In this document: in pieces, positions 11,209-22,139 of the stretch
Numbering within the stretch: position 1 is the first letter of the stretch
Layout: every line of letters starts with the position of its first letter
Source: Craspedostauros australis
Lineage: Eukaryota > Bacillariophyta > Bacillariophyceae > Mastogloiales > Achnanthaceae
NCBI GenBank assembly: GCA_026770025.1
Contig: JAMXDE010000007.1
Span: 2,542,001 to 2,606,000, forward strand
DNA: 64,000 bases
Direction of reading: 5' to 3'
The notes under the pieces: generated by a model
What the model was told of the DNA's origin: nothing
The model's input: the letters and a program-made list of their open reading frames with translations, nothing else
The model's database searches: none
Program-made: the position numbers and the translations under genes

Positions 11209-14124
11209 ATGGAGGAAAGGCAGCGGATACGATCCACGAGCATGATCATGACATCGTGGAGCGTCTTGATGGTGGTGGCAGCCACTGTTGCCGTCGCTGC
11301 TCCCTCCACCTGCGATGCCTTCGTGGCTCCATCCCCTCGGCGCATTCCTTCGGCTGCGGTGGCATCGGCTGCGGCGTCGAGGAACGCTGGGTTTGCCTCT
11401 CAATGGCGTTTGAACGTTGCCTCGTTGGACAAGGAGACATCCACAGCGAGCAGCAATGCAGGCAGCAATGCAGGCAGCAAGGATGGACAGCCATCCTCCG
11501 ATGCAGCGGCAGATAACGCAGTTGGCACAAAATGGGAACGCAGGAGGAAGGACCAGCCCTACTCCCCTCGGCTTCAAAAGGCCAGAAAGCTTCTGGACCA
11601 GCTGGCGGCGGATCAGGAAGCGTCGCTCATGTCTCCGTCGCCCTCCCTGCCGACCGTCAGAATGACTCCTCTGCCTCCGAACGGATTGACCAAATCCAAC
11701 CTCAATGCAAACGCTGATGCTTCGATCATTGGCAATGGCAGCGTCAATGGCAGTGCCAACGGTTCCAGCGATCATGGCATCGCGGTGGGGCCATCGTCGT
11801 CACTCGATGCGGGCGTCAACGGCGACGGCTCGCAGATCGTCGTGGACGACAACGTGTGGGTCAACGGCCTTTTGGACGGCGGTGATGTCGTCACGCGATA
11901 CGCATTCCGACGAGGTGTCAAGGTTGCAGAACCCCTCGTCAAGTACGATCCCGTTGCAGCGGAGAAGCTGCTCTTCCGACAGCCCACCAAGTGGCTCGTG
12001 CGCAACGTGCAGATCGCCGGACCGTTCGGCCTGTGGGCTGCTGGCGTCGTCTTCGACTTCCTCATGGGCAAGTCCAAATCCAGCGATCAAAGGCGCAAGC
12101 GTGCCGCGCAGCTCCAACAGGCCATCTCCGGTCTGGGTCCTGCCATCATCAAGGCAGGTCAGGCGTTGGCCAGCCGTCCCGATCTCCTGCCCTCGGAGTA
12201 CCTCGACGAACTGCAGAAACTCCAGGACGACGTGCCGCGCTTCTCCAACGACCTCGCCTTCCGAATCGTCGACCAGGAGCTCGGCGTCAACTTCGACGAC
12301 ATATTCGAGCTCGTGGAGGACGAACCCATCGCGGCCGCCTCCATCGGGCAAGTTTACAAGGCCCGCCTCAAGGCCAACGGCGACACCGTCGCGCTCAAGA
12401 TCCAGCGTCCCAACTGCGAGCAGATCATTGCGCTCGATCTCTACGTCCTGCGCTGGTGGAGCGGCGTCTACAACAAGCTCTTCGAATTCCTCAACCGCGA
12501 TATCAACGTGCAGTCCATCATCGACGATTTCGGCGACCTCATCTACCGTGAGATCGACTACGTTGCCGAGGCTGCCAACGCACAGCGATTCAACGAGCTC
12601 TATGCCGGCGTCACGGACGTCTTCGTGCCCAAGGTCTACTCCGATCTCACAACGCGCAAGGTCCTCGTCATGGAGTGGGTCGACGGTGTGCGCATCAGCG
12701 ATACGGACGCGTTGGCGCGGTACGGCTTGGAACCAAAGAAGCTCATCGACTGTCTCGTGCAGTGCAGTCTGCAGCAGATCCTTGAGAATGGCTTCTTTCA
12801 TGCTGGTGAGTATACTCGTACTTGTGGGAGGAGCATGCTGAGGAGGTGCATGTTGTGGAAGAGTATGCTGAGGGAGCGTAGGGTGTACTTAATTGTGTTT
12901 CATCGTGCTACATTGGATTGCGTCAGCACATGCCCTGTGTGTTGCATGACGGATTTAGCCTGCTCGTATTGGAGGCTGACGTGCTGATGCTCTTCATGCA
13001 CAGCCAGACGTGATACATCAAAGTTCCTTCGCCCGCTCGTCCCTTTGCTCACAATGCCACACTGCTCTCAATTTGCAGACCCACATGCCGGCAATCTGCT
13101 GGCATGTCCCGATGGCAAGCTCTGCTATTTGGATTTCGGAATGGTCTCCTACGCGGACCGATCTCAGCGCAATGGCTTCGTGCTTGCCGTGGTGCACATC
13201 GTCAACCGTGATTGGGATCAGCTCGTCCGGGTCTACCAACGCTTGGGGTTCATTCCGGAAGACACTGATGTGGAGCCCATCAAGGCAGCCCTCGAAAAGG
13301 CGCTTCCTGACGTCCTCAATGCTGACGTCTCGGAGCTCAACTTCAAGAATGTCATCAACTCGCTTGGGGACATCATGTACACCTACCCATTCTCGTTGCC
13401 ACCCTTCTACATCGCCATCATCCGCTGCCTTGGAGTCCTAGAGGGTGTCGCCATTCAGGTCGAACCATCGTCGCGCATCATCAGCGATGCCTACCCCTAC
13501 GTTGCCAGCCGTGTCTTGACGGATCCGCAGGATGACATGCACGAAGCCCTCAAGCGATTGGCACTCACCAGCGACGGCAGAATCAGATGGAACCGTCTCG
13601 AAAGCCTCCTGGACGAGGCCAAATCGTCTTCGGGATACGACGTCCTGGCCGCGCTGGACGTTCTGACGGATTACATCATCTCGGACGAGGGTAGCCTCCT
13701 CCTGACCGACCTCTCCGATCAGCTGGTCGAAGCCACCGACAGTCTGGGCGCGGAGACCGTCGGATACCTCTCCAGAGCGTCCGCCGCGCTCGCCATCAAC
13801 GACGAGGTCACCGCCGTGCGTGCTTTCCGCACCTTCCAACGCCTCATCTCCCAGCAGGGCAACGTGGCCGAGGACGTGCGCACCTCGCTGCCCAACATGC
13901 CGCCCACGATGGCACGGTTCAGCCGTATCATCGAGCTCCTCGACACTGGCGCCACCGACACGGACGTGTCCAAGTTCATTCCCATCGTGCGCAAGCTGGC
14001 GCAAGAGCCAAAAGTGCAAGTGGCGGCCAATGAGTTCGTCGTGCGCCTCGGAGAGCGTCTGCTGAGCCGTGGCCTCCGGGCGGTGCTGGGCCTACCGGCT
14101 CCTGATTTCAATGCCAGGCGATAG
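11209..14124 (+). CDS. Plastid ABC1/UbiB-family atypical kinase (ABC1K; spliced, 2 exons)
   Basis: Exons 11209-12805 and 13079-14124; the 273-nt intron has donor GTGAGT and acceptor TTGCAG, phase 1, splitting the Asp codon of HADPHAGN; 880 residues. The start at 11209 puts a signal peptide (about 12-36) directly before CDA-FVAP, a textbook ASAFAP junction for plastid import. After a Ser/Ala/Asn-rich stretch comes the ABC1 core: KAGQALASRPD near 314, AAASIGQVYKA near 375 (Ala-rich loop replacing the glycine loop), the Lys of ALKIQRP near 394, EIDYVAEAANAQRF, MEWVDG, HADPHAGN and the metal-site LDFGM near 550. Plastid ABC1Ks sit in plastoglobules or thylakoids and regulate prenylquinone metabolism; that role is inferred. 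The roughly 300-residue C-terminal extension is unassigned. Confidence 0.9.
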
Positions 14125-14571
14125 ACAATATGACATTGGTTGAAGTGTGTGCTACTGCGCGGCCTTTGGTCGGCTTCTGAGCAGCGCTCCACTCGACCAT
14201 AGTATTATAGTAGCAAAGGACTGTTACTGGCTCTTTCGATCCCCTGACCTTCTCTGTTTAGCCTTGGTGCCTTGTTGCGACACGTCCAGTGATACGAGTC
14301 CATGTCCAACCCATCTTGTGGTTGCTTTGTGTGATGATTTGGTCGGAATGCCGATGGACGCACACATTCCACTTCATTGTACGCGAATGATAAACACCTG
14401 CTCACAAACGCCCGCCATGGCATTATCATGGATTGTCAAATTGCGGAATAGTTTTGGATGGATGCATCGCATTTGACTCAACTACAATTCTGACTGCTCT
14501 ACTCGAATGTATTATAGAATACCTACGAATCAACTATAATGCATCAACGGCAGTAGTCGTAGTTGGGTGGT
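14125..14571. other. Convergent 3' flanks
   Basis: 447 nt between convergent genes; no supported gene or notable repeat. Confidence 0.45.
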
Positions 14572-17500
14572 CTATCGTCTTCCTTTGTTCTTCTTCTTGC
14601 CACCCTTCTTCTTCGACTTCTTTGGTGTTGGCTCACCATCCTGCTCACGGGTGTAGTCATCCTCGTCGGTGGCCTTGCGCTTGTCGCGGACGCTTTGTAT
14701 CTGCACAGTGCCAGTTCCAGTTCCGTCCAACGTCTTTCCGTCCAGCACCTTGCTCCACTGCTCATCGTTCCCCTTGATGGCGTACTGCATGATGGACTCG
14801 TCGTTCGCGACATCCGCACGCAGAGTCTTCACATTGTTCTTCTTCCTTCCGTTGGCGCCGTTGCTGCCATTGCCGTTGAATTCGGCCATGGCATCCTGGG
14901 CAGCGTCAGCCGCATCCTCATCCAACGTCTTGCCAGCAACGTCACGCATCTTGCTGACCTTGGCTTCCACCTTGGCACGTTTGTCGCCGCCGAGCAATGC
15001 CTTCTTCTCTTCGTCTTCAACAACACCGTTGAGGGCGATCGACACCTTCCGCATGGCCTTGTTGAACAACGCGAGGACTTGGTTGGCAGGGAGTCCCAGC
15101 TCCTTCGTCATGGAATCGACATCACGATTCTGCAATCCGATGCCACACAGCAACGCGGACTGGACGCTGGAGAGGTTGAAGGTGTCACCGAGACGGTTCA
15201 TGAAGAATAGTCGGGCCACTGTCGGCAATAGATCGGTGACGAGATGGTGATCACAAAGATTGCGACCGTACAACTCCAGGCGCTTCAGATCGTGATGTGT
15301 GATCATCTGCGTGAGCTCGTCGACCGTCACCTTGCTGTGCTTGATGCCAGAACGCTTGGCGTCGCCGGCCGATGCATCCGACGATGTCATGTTGTCCAGC
15401 GATGAGATGGCCAAGCGAATTGGCATGTCGCGGAATGCTCCACCGAGCAACGCCACGAATCGGCGCTTGGTGTCAGCGACGAAAGCATCCAGCCACGCAT
15501 CGTCAACCCCGGACTGCTTTGGCAGGGCGCGGATCATGATCGCAGAGTGTTCGCCCGTGAGCTCGTTCTTTGTTTGCCTCGTGTACAGGAGCTTCATGCC
15601 TGTGCGGTTCCAGAACTTGTGCAGCTGCTCCGTCAGGCCGAACGAAGTGCCGATCCAATCCAGCGCCGGTGCATCGACGTCAGTCAATGGAAGTAGCAAC
15701 GGCGGGAGCTCCTTTCGTGGTGCCACCTTTTCTTCTTGGATGCCACCCTTTTTCCCGTTTCCATTGGATTTGTTGCTGCTACCATTGGCATTGCCACCGC
15801 CGTAATCAGAGTCTTCGTCATCATCATCATCGCCATCATTATTCTCATCGTCGTTGTTGTCCTCGTCATCATCGTCCTCCATGTTATCCAAGGAGATCAT
15901 GTCGCCGTTGTAAAATCGATAGAGCTGTTCGATCGCTCTCGATCCATATCCCATGCCCTGCACCGATGGATGAACCGCAACTCGCACAAGACGAGCGCCG
16001 CTGAGCTGAGCAAACTTGGAATCGCCGAACTGCTGTGAGATCGTCCACGGGATGAGATCACCGGCGGACCGATGACCACGCGCCAGCTGCGCTTCGACGG
16101 CACGTCGTGAGATCTTTCCCTCCAAGGCGACCTGAACGACCGCCAGGATATCCGGCAATGAGTTCGCATCCTTCTCTGCGGCCGGTGACAGCAGAACGAA
16201 GACCTTGTGCGATGGTGCATCGGACAGCATTTGCAGATCGTTGGGAGTGTTCTTGTAGTGCGCGCTGGTGTAGAGGCCCATGAGCTTCTGCAGGAATGAT
16301 TCGGAGAGTTTGTGGTAGGAGAAGAGGGCGTCGCGGTCGACGCTGTACAATTCGCAATCGCCAGGCGCCGGTGCACCTCCCTGCAGCTTCAACTGCGCGC
16401 TGGACCCGCAGTCCAAGCAGAGGAGCTTGTTGAGCCAGCTCTCGATGCCATCACCTTCGGCGTAACGGATGGGCATGGAGAGCTCGATCTCGCGCAGCGG
16501 CCCCGTGAGGTTGTCGCCGGACGCATCCACAAGCGCGGCGGCCGCTGCCTGGTAGCGCTTGTCATGCGTCTTGGCCTGGCCCTTGTTGGATCTGGTTCCG
16601 GCGATGCTGTTGGCTGCCGCGTTGGCAACCGACAGCTCCGCCGACCGACCTCCCTTGCTTTCTCGCAGCTCCTTGATCAACTTCAGGCTGAGCGCACGTC
16701 CCGTGCCCTCGTAGCCGTTGACGGTGGAACTGACAAAGGTGAGACGGTCCGGCTGGTGCATGAGCGTCCGCACGATCGGCAATGGAATGGCTGCAGCCTC
16801 GTCGATGGCAACGATCTCCGCTGACGTGAACTTGTCCTTCTCATCCGGTGAGATGTACTGTATGACCTGCCTGTGGCTGCGATGCAGATGGATGGCGATG
16901 ATGCACTTCGTCTGCTCCCTGCCTGATGCATTATTGTACGTGATGTTGTAATCCATGTGCTCCTGGTACTTGAGCGCCTTCAGACCACGGCAAAGAAAGT
17001 CAAAGACGCTGACAAGATTCTCCGGTGCCGGTGCCGTGACTGCCAGGGTGGAGTAACCGAGCGAGATGGCGCCGGCGAGGCACAGACCCATGGCAGCTGA
17101 TTTGCCACGGCCACGAGCCGCCGTCATGGCAACTGTCGACTTGGTCGTCTTTTCGGAACACGCCTCCAGGAAGACGAGCAGCGCCTTGGCCTGGTCCAGG
17201 GTCTTGGCCAGGTCCACGAGCACCCCCACGTGCGGCGTGTCGATGAGGGATTGCTTGAGGTCCCTGAGTTCCGCCTCCTCGGGCGTCTCCCGCACGACGA
17301 CCTCGCCGGCTTCGCCCTTCTCCAACGCCTTGGGATTCAACCGCTGCAGGGTGCGCTTCGACAAGGGCAGCACGTTGAGCTCGTCATCGCAGACCAGACA
17401 ATTCTGACACTTGGCCAAGGAAAGGATGAATCGTTCGTTGAAGCGCGGCACGACGTCTCCCGCCGATTCCGTGCGGTAGCGTGCGTGAACGTCCATGCTC

Positions 17501-18000
17501 ATGGCGTAGAGCTGCTTGAGCGACTTGACGGTGCGCATGAGGAAGATGACCAGGCCGCCACCGCGCACCGTCTCGATGGTGCGGGCCATGAGGTTGGGCG
17601 TGAGGGCCTCAAAGTCCTGCAGCACCAGCATGCCGACGGTGGTGCCCAGCACGCGGTGGGAGTCCCTGTAGTAGCACCAGGAGATGTCCGTTCCCGACAC
17701 GAATAGCTCGAAGTTGTCGGCCTGATCCGCGAGGGAGGCGTTGCTGGAGAGTCCGCGCGATTTGTCGCGACGCAGCTTCTTCATGCGCTTCTTGCGATGC
17801 GTGGAGAAGCCTAGATCCTTCTTGTAGCACCACAGCACGTTGGGTCGTTGCTGGATGGTGGTGCGGGTGAGGATCTGATGCAGGTTGGGCACCTGATCCT
17901 TGCCATGATCGCCCACGAGCACCAGCATGGACCGCTCCCCCGTCACGACGCCGCGCTCGATCAAGGCGCGGACGCGGTCGTCCAACCGCTTGCGCACCAT
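14572..18000 (-). CDS. NAT10: RNA cytidine acetyltransferase NAT10/Kre33
   Basis: A 1142-residue single-exon protein that makes N4-acetylcytidine in 18S rRNA and some tRNAs in the nucleolus, using ATP and acetyl-CoA. Visible order: N-terminal TmcA-like region (RPNVLWCYKKDLGFSTHRKKR, about 50-75), helicase module with Walker A ARGRGKSA near 293 and Walker B IDEAAAIPLP near 398, GNAT domain with the acetyl-CoA loop QGMGYGSRA near 682, then the tRNA-binding region. A Lys/Arg-rich tail (KKSKKKGGKKKNKG) fits nucleolar location. Between GNAT strand and PRKELPPLLL lies an acidic Asp/Asn/Gly-rich linker (about 703-755), longer than usual at a naturally variable site. Length and motifs agree with the eukaryotic family, so the call is firm. 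Confidence 0.95.
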   Translation of the reverse strand: MVRKRLDDRVRALIERGVVTGERSMLVLVGDHGKDQVPNLHQILTRTTIQQRPNVLWCYKKDLGFSTHRKKRMKKLRRDKSRGLSSNASLADQADNFELFVSGTDISWCYYRDSHRVLGTTVGMLVLQDFEALTPNLMARTIETVRGGGLVIFLMRTVKSLKQLYAMSMDVHARYRTESAGDVVPRFNERFILSLAKCQNCLVCDDELNVLPLSKRTLQRLNPKALEKGEAGEVVVRETPEEAELRDLKQSLIDTPHVGVLVDLAKTLDQAKALLVFLEACSEKTTKSTVAMTAARGRGKSAAMGLCLAGAISLGYSTLAVTAPAPENLVSVFDFLCRGLKALKYQEHMDYNITYNNASGREQTKCIIAIHLHRSHRQVIQYISPDEKDKFTSAEIVAIDEAAAIPLPIVRTLMHQPDRLTFVSSTVNGYEGTGRALSLKLIKELRESKGGRSAELSVANAAANSIAGTRSNKGQAKTHDKRYQAAAAALVDASGDNLTGPLREIELSMPIRYAEGDGIESWLNKLLCLDCGSSAQLKLQGGAPAPGDCELYSVDRDALFSYHKLSESFLQKLMGLYTSAHYKNTPNDLQMLSDAPSHKVFVLLSPAAEKDANSLPDILAVVQVALEGKISRRAVEAQLARGHRSAGDLIPWTISQQFGDSKFAQLSGARLVRVAVHPSVQGMGYGSRAIEQLYRFYNGDMISLDNMEDDDDEDNNDDENNDGDDDDDEDSDYGGGNANGSSNKSNGNGKKGGIQEEKVAPRKELPPLLLPLTDVDAPALDWIGTSFGLTEQLHKFWNRTGMKLLYTRQTKNELTGEHSAIMIRALPKQSGVDDAWLDAFVADTKRRFVALLGGAFRDMPIRLAISSLDNMTSSDASAGDAKRSGIKHSKVTVDELTQMITHHDLKRLELYGRNLCDHHLVTDLLPTVARLFFMNRLGDTFNLSSVQSALLCGIGLQNRDVDSMTKELGLPANQVLALFNKAMRKVSIALNGVVEDEEKKALLGGDKRAKVEAKVSKMRDVAGKTLDEDAADAAQDAMAEFNGNGSNGANGRKKNNVKTLRADVANDESIMQYAIKGNDEQWSKVLDGKTLDGTGTGTVQIQSVRDKRKATDEDDYTREQDGEPTPKKSKKKGGKKKNKGRR

Positions 18001-19152
18001 CCTTGCGTTTGCAGTCGATTCTTTCTCCTATGATCCACGATGTTGTTGGCAATAATAGTATGGCACTATACTATATAATACTATACTGCAATATGCGGAT
18101 AGATGATGGACGCAATATCAGTCCTCGTCTCGGTTTGTTGCAGAGTATAGTACAGATTCGCACCACTCATTGTGTTCTGCCCACGAAAGCCGTAGCTCGT
18201 GAGCAACCAGCGCTTCGCGGAAATCGTGATGGGTTGGTTTGTCCTCACTTTTTTGCTTTCTCGCAGTTTCCGAGATGGTTGGGTTTTCATCCAACTGGTT
18301 ATGGGACTCTGTGATCGAATTGGTAGTCCATCGAGTCAATGGTGGGAGATTGCTTGTTTGGCGACTTGATTCACGAATATGTCTGCAACACAAGACCCGT
18401 CTGACCGGCGTATCGCTGCAGAGGCTTGGATACCGCCAAAAAATGACGATCTTGGTCCAGTTTGGTTGGTGTCGGAAACGGCACTTTGTTTCCTTTTCGT
18501 TGCGCTTGTTTTTGTTTTCCGGAAGACGCCCGCGAGTTTTTGTTCTGGTGTCTGTCATGGCCACAAACATTAGGAGGAGCAGAGGAGCGTCCGACAGAAT
18601 CGTATTTGCAGAATCGGTGTTGGCCCTTGGCTCGAGAGTGCTGGTATTGGAGTGTTACGGAAAGGCTTTGGTGGTTGATCTTTGTTGGTTAATGTTTGGT
18701 GGTTAATCTTTGGTGTTGGTGGAACATATAATAAAACAAGAGGAACAGCACCAGGAAGAACAGGACAGGTCGGACGGGCAGAACGCGGGGAGAGGACGCT
18801 AAGGTTGCGCGCAACCAACTGCTTCGATTGCAGCAGACGCCATCCTCCTTGGAACTGCTCCATTCTTGCTGGATATTGTGGGAAAGGACGCATACAATAC
18901 TGGACAGTCCATTGTCGATAAAGGATAGTCGATACTCGATAGTCCATAGTCGATCCTCCACACTGGATAGTCCATTGTCGACAGTCGACAGTCGACAGTC
19001 GATACTCCACACAAGAAGGCGCCCGGAGGCAGCAGTGAAGACGGAGGCAATCGCTGACTGCGACTGCTTGCCACTCAAAGAAAGCAGTGGCTTCATTCGA
19101 CACCGCCTCCCGTCGCAACAGCATCGGTACGAGCATCGATAGGAGTGTTGAG
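18001..19152. other. Divergent promoter region with GTCGA-rich repeats
   Basis: About 1.15 kb between divergent NAT10 and the SR-protein gene. Next to NAT10, at 18056-18095, is an ACTATACTATATAATACTA block, a candidate TATA/initiator for the leftward transcript. At 18893-19012 is a dense cluster of GATAGTC/GTCGACA words. A frame open at 18239-18706 shows no domain and is not called. Confidence 0.5.
18893..19012. repeat. Imperfect GTCGA/ATAGTC repeat cluster
   Basis: Short degenerate units (CGATAGTC, CATAGTCGAT, GTCGACA) alternate over about 120 nt. Includes overlapping GTCGAC palindromes near 18978-19000. It lies 140-260 nt before the SR-protein ATG and can fold into several small hairpins. 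Confidence 0.6.
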
Positions 19153-21606
19153 ATGTACCGCCACGCACCACCTCCGCTGCGAGGGAGTGGAGGCCGCCCA
19201 GGAGGAGGATCCCTTCCTCCGCCTCACTTGGCGTCTCGTGGGTCGGTGTCATCGCCTCCATCATCATCGTCGCCGCCCGAAGACTGCGCCCGGCCATCAC
19301 CCTACATGCAGAAGCCCAACGCTGACCGGAGGGCTCCTGACAAAGAACATGGGGGGTACTACGATTACCCTGCCGATGCTCACGCCGATCGGTCTGGAGA
19401 TGCGACTCGCAAGCCATCTCAGCCAATGCACCATCGAGGAGGACCAGCTCCTGGTTGGGGTGGACCGCGTGGCTCACATGCCCACCATCATCAGCAACCG
19501 CATCGACATCATCGTCATGCCCACCAACAACAGCACCCGCATGGACATGCGCATTCCCACGGGCACTCCTATCCGCATCGTCAACCGCAGCACCAGTCAC
19601 ACCACTCATCGCATCATGCATCATCGCACCAACAGCATCGCCACAAAGGCAGCTGCCAGGACCCAGCACGTCCATCGTCGTCCAGCAGGAGCAGATCATC
19701 GAGAGATCGGTCACGCACGAGATCCATGTCCAGATCGCGGTCCAGATCGCGCACTGCGTCTCCCCGAGGTTACCGCAACCGCCCTCGAAGTCACAGTCGT
19801 AGCCGTAGCCGCAGTCGTCCTAGATCGAGATCCAGGTCCGGTGGAGGATCACGGTCCCGCTCGAGGCATCGTGGTGACGAGCACAATCGCAGGGGCAGAA
19901 GCGCAAAACGTGACAATCAACGCAAGCACGCTCACAGCCACTCGCGGCCAAGGTCGCGCAGTAGGTCACGTTCACGATCACAATCTCGATCCAGGCCAAG
20001 ATCCACGTCGAGAACGAAGTCGGAGGCGAGGAGAAGATCCAGGTCTGTTTCCAATTCACGCTCCAGATCGAGGTCACGCTCCAGATCGCCCTCGCGGTCG
20101 AGATCGAGATCGCGCTCCAGATCCTACGATCGGCACCGTCGTCTCTCACCATCGCCCATCTCCCACTCCAAACGCAATCGATCGCACTCGTACTCATCCA
20201 GGGAATCGGATCGCGACGATTACTCCTCATCTGACGAATCGGTCCACTCCAGATCGTCAGCGTCATCGTCCGGCTCGGATGCATCGCGACGCACCAGGAA
20301 GCGCAGACGCACCCACTCCTCGCGGCATGGCAGCCGATCTTCCAAAGAACACCAACCGCCAAAGATTGATTCAGACTTCTCGCAGGATCAGCGCACCGTT
20401 CTGGTCGCGCAGCTTGTCATGCGCACCAAGGAACACAACCTTCACGACTTCTTCTCCAAGCACAACTGCGCCGTCGTCCAGGTCACCATGCTGTGCGACA
20501 GGGGGAAGGACCAGCACAAAGGACTCGCGCATGTAGAGATGGCATCGATGGAAGATGTCAAACGGGCGATCGCGCTCTCGGACAAGGCACCCGGCTTCCA
20601 ACGATTCCCCTTGCTCGTCAAGACCATGGAGGAAGGGAGAAAGGCCTTTCCAGAATCGCAAGGACCGACCAACGTCCTTGGTCCAAGACGCAACGCGCCA
20701 AGACGATTGGCTTCCATGCACAATGGCCCGCAGTCACTCGGGTGCCAGCAGGTGTACATCGGGAGCCTCGATCCTTCCGTCATGGAGGATCATCTGTTTG
20801 CCGTCTTTTCGCAGTTCGGGACGCTCAAGAAGGTGATGCTGCAGATCGATCCAGTGTCGCGCGTCAGCAAGGGGTACGCCTTCCTCGCATTCGTCAACCC
20901 AAAAGATGCCAACCTCGCCATCAAAACCATGGCCAACAAGCCCTTCCTTGGTCGTTCCCTCAGAACCGGTTGGGCCGGCCAAAAGTCCAACCACCCCAAC
21001 GCAGCTGCTTGCATATCCAACGAATTCCCGCCAGATGCATCCGACAGAGTCCAACGCGCAATGGCGACGCTGCAGCTCATCGCGGCCAAGCACAAGAATG
21101 GGACCAACGTGATCACGCCCTTGCGCAACTCCGCGCAGCCTTTCACGCCCGCTGGTTGGAATAAGGCGGTGCCGAAGAATGGACAGATGCCAGCAAGGAT
21201 CCCACCACCGCCGCCTCCTCCACGATTGCCGCCACCCCCACCACCTCCCCCGCCGCCGTTGCCCACAACCAATCGACTGCCGCCACCACCCCCGCCCATG
21301 GATCATATCACGGGCGCGCTGTCTCAAACAATCATGGTCTTCAACATGTACGACAGGGACAAGGAGACCGACGATGGTTGGGAACAGGATCTCAAGGAGG
21401 AATTCGACGATGAGGCGCACCGATTCGGCAAGTTGATTTCGTCTCGCGTCCTGTCGCATGTTCCAGGCGGCAAGATCTGCGCGCGCTTCGAAAAGGTTGA
21501 CGGGGCCCGCGCCTGCGCCACGAAATTTGCCGGTCGATGGTTCGATCGGCGCCAGCTGCGGGTCAAGTACCTCACAGAAGTGGAATGGATGGTCGCGATG
21601 AAATAG
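19153..21606 (+). CDS. RBM39/CAPER-like SR splicing factor
   Basis: The frame is open to 19087, but the first ATG is at 19153, giving 817 residues in one exon. Order: Pro/Gly/His-rich N-terminus, a long Arg-Ser domain (about 180-395), RRM1 (about 412-500, TVLVAQLVMRTKEHNL), RRM2 (about 533-611, VYIGSLDPSV and KGYAFLAFVNP), a linker with three proline runs (about 684-716), and a C-terminal U2AF-homology-type RRM (about 722-815) with GRWFDRRQL where RBM39 has its Arg-X-Phe signature. This is the RBM39/U2AF65 layout, so it likely helps choose 3' splice sites in the nucleus. The poly-proline linker is not typical of RBM39 and could bind WW or GYF domains. The RS stretch is encoded by repetitive CGATCC/AGATC codons, which opens a shadow frame. 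Confidence 0.85.
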   Translation: MYRHAPPPLRGSGGRPGGGSLPPPHLASRGSVSSPPSSSSPPEDCARPSPYMQKPNADRRAPDKEHGGYYDYPADAHADRSGDATRKPSQPMHHRGGPAPGWGGPRGSHAHHHQQPHRHHRHAHQQQHPHGHAHSHGHSYPHRQPQHQSHHSSHHASSHQQHRHKGSCQDPARPSSSSRSRSSRDRSRTRSMSRSRSRSRTASPRGYRNRPRSHSRSRSRSRPRSRSRSGGGSRSRSRHRGDEHNRRGRSAKRDNQRKHAHSHSRPRSRSRSRSRSQSRSRPRSTSRTKSEARRRSRSVSNSRSRSRSRSRSPSRSRSRSRSRSYDRHRRLSPSPISHSKRNRSHSYSSRESDRDDYSSSDESVHSRSSASSSGSDASRRTRKRRRTHSSRHGSRSSKEHQPPKIDSDFSQDQRTVLVAQLVMRTKEHNLHDFFSKHNCAVVQVTMLCDRGKDQHKGLAHVEMASMEDVKRAIALSDKAPGFQRFPLLVKTMEEGRKAFPESQGPTNVLGPRRNAPRRLASMHNGPQSLGCQQVYIGSLDPSVMEDHLFAVFSQFGTLKKVMLQIDPVSRVSKGYAFLAFVNPKDANLAIKTMANKPFLGRSLRTGWAGQKSNHPNAAACISNEFPPDASDRVQRAMATLQLIAAKHKNGTNVITPLRNSAQPFTPAGWNKAVPKNGQMPARIPPPPPPPRLPPPPPPPPPPLPTTNRLPPPPPPMDHITGALSQTIMVFNMYDRDKETDDGWEQDLKEEFDDEAHRFGKLISSRVLSHVPGGKICARFEKVDGARACATKFAGRWFDRRQLRVKYLTEVEWMVAMK

Positions 21607-22139
21607 ATCGGCACAGCTACGGCCGACTATACGAGGCGACAGCTACAGGCGAATTGAATTGAGCCTTGCGCTGATTTGATGGGTGGGGGAACATTTGCCC
21701 TCGAGGATAGCAAGGGGTAATACTGATGTATTGGATTATTCAATACAACGATAGGCCCAACGAGTATTCCCTCTTTGCTCACTGTCATTCATTCCATGTG
21801 GAGCGCTCTCTGTGTCTCGTCCTTGAGTAACTGCTCAAGTAGTTGCAAATTCGTCATTGGAGGAGGATGCAACATACTCGTATGTACGTATGTACGACCA
21901 AAGCGCAGGTGGACAAAATCCTCCACTCCACAGTGGACAAGATCTTCAGTGAAACAAAAGCGGCACTGACCATCAGATGTAGTCGTCCTTCATTCTATCC
22001 ATAGTCGGATGACGAATAGGACTGTTCTGTACCGTTTCGTGCGGTGCGTGCTGGTACGTACGAGTAGATCAGATTGCGGAAGCCTCTATCAATTACGAGT
22101 AATCTAGAGAGTAGTCGAGAGAACAGTTGAGAGTACCTA
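21607..22139. other. Convergent 3' flanks
   Basis: 533 nt with three TACTCGTA-type octamers (21875, 22059, 22094), the densest local group in the window. GTACGTATGTACG and GTACGTACGAG form local palindromes. No supported gene. Confidence 0.5.

Noticed and set aside
11800-12801. 333-codon reverse frame across the ABC1 kinase
   Set aside because: Antisense shadow of a well-supported kinase exon with strong third-base bias; no domain of its own.
14563-15210. Forward frame overlapping the 3' end of NAT10
   Set aside because: Antisense of the Lys-rich NAT10 tail; no recognisable protein features.
15700-15900. Acidic insertion in NAT10 as a new domain
   Set aside because: Human and yeast NAT10 also have a variable linker at this point between GNAT and the PRK-LPPLLL motif, so a low-complexity extension is unremarkable.
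19145-20536. 463-codon open frame overlapping the RBM39-like gene in another frame
   Set aside because: It arises from repetitive Arg-Ser codons; composition is low-complexity, it has no domain, and it ends where the RS repeat ends.
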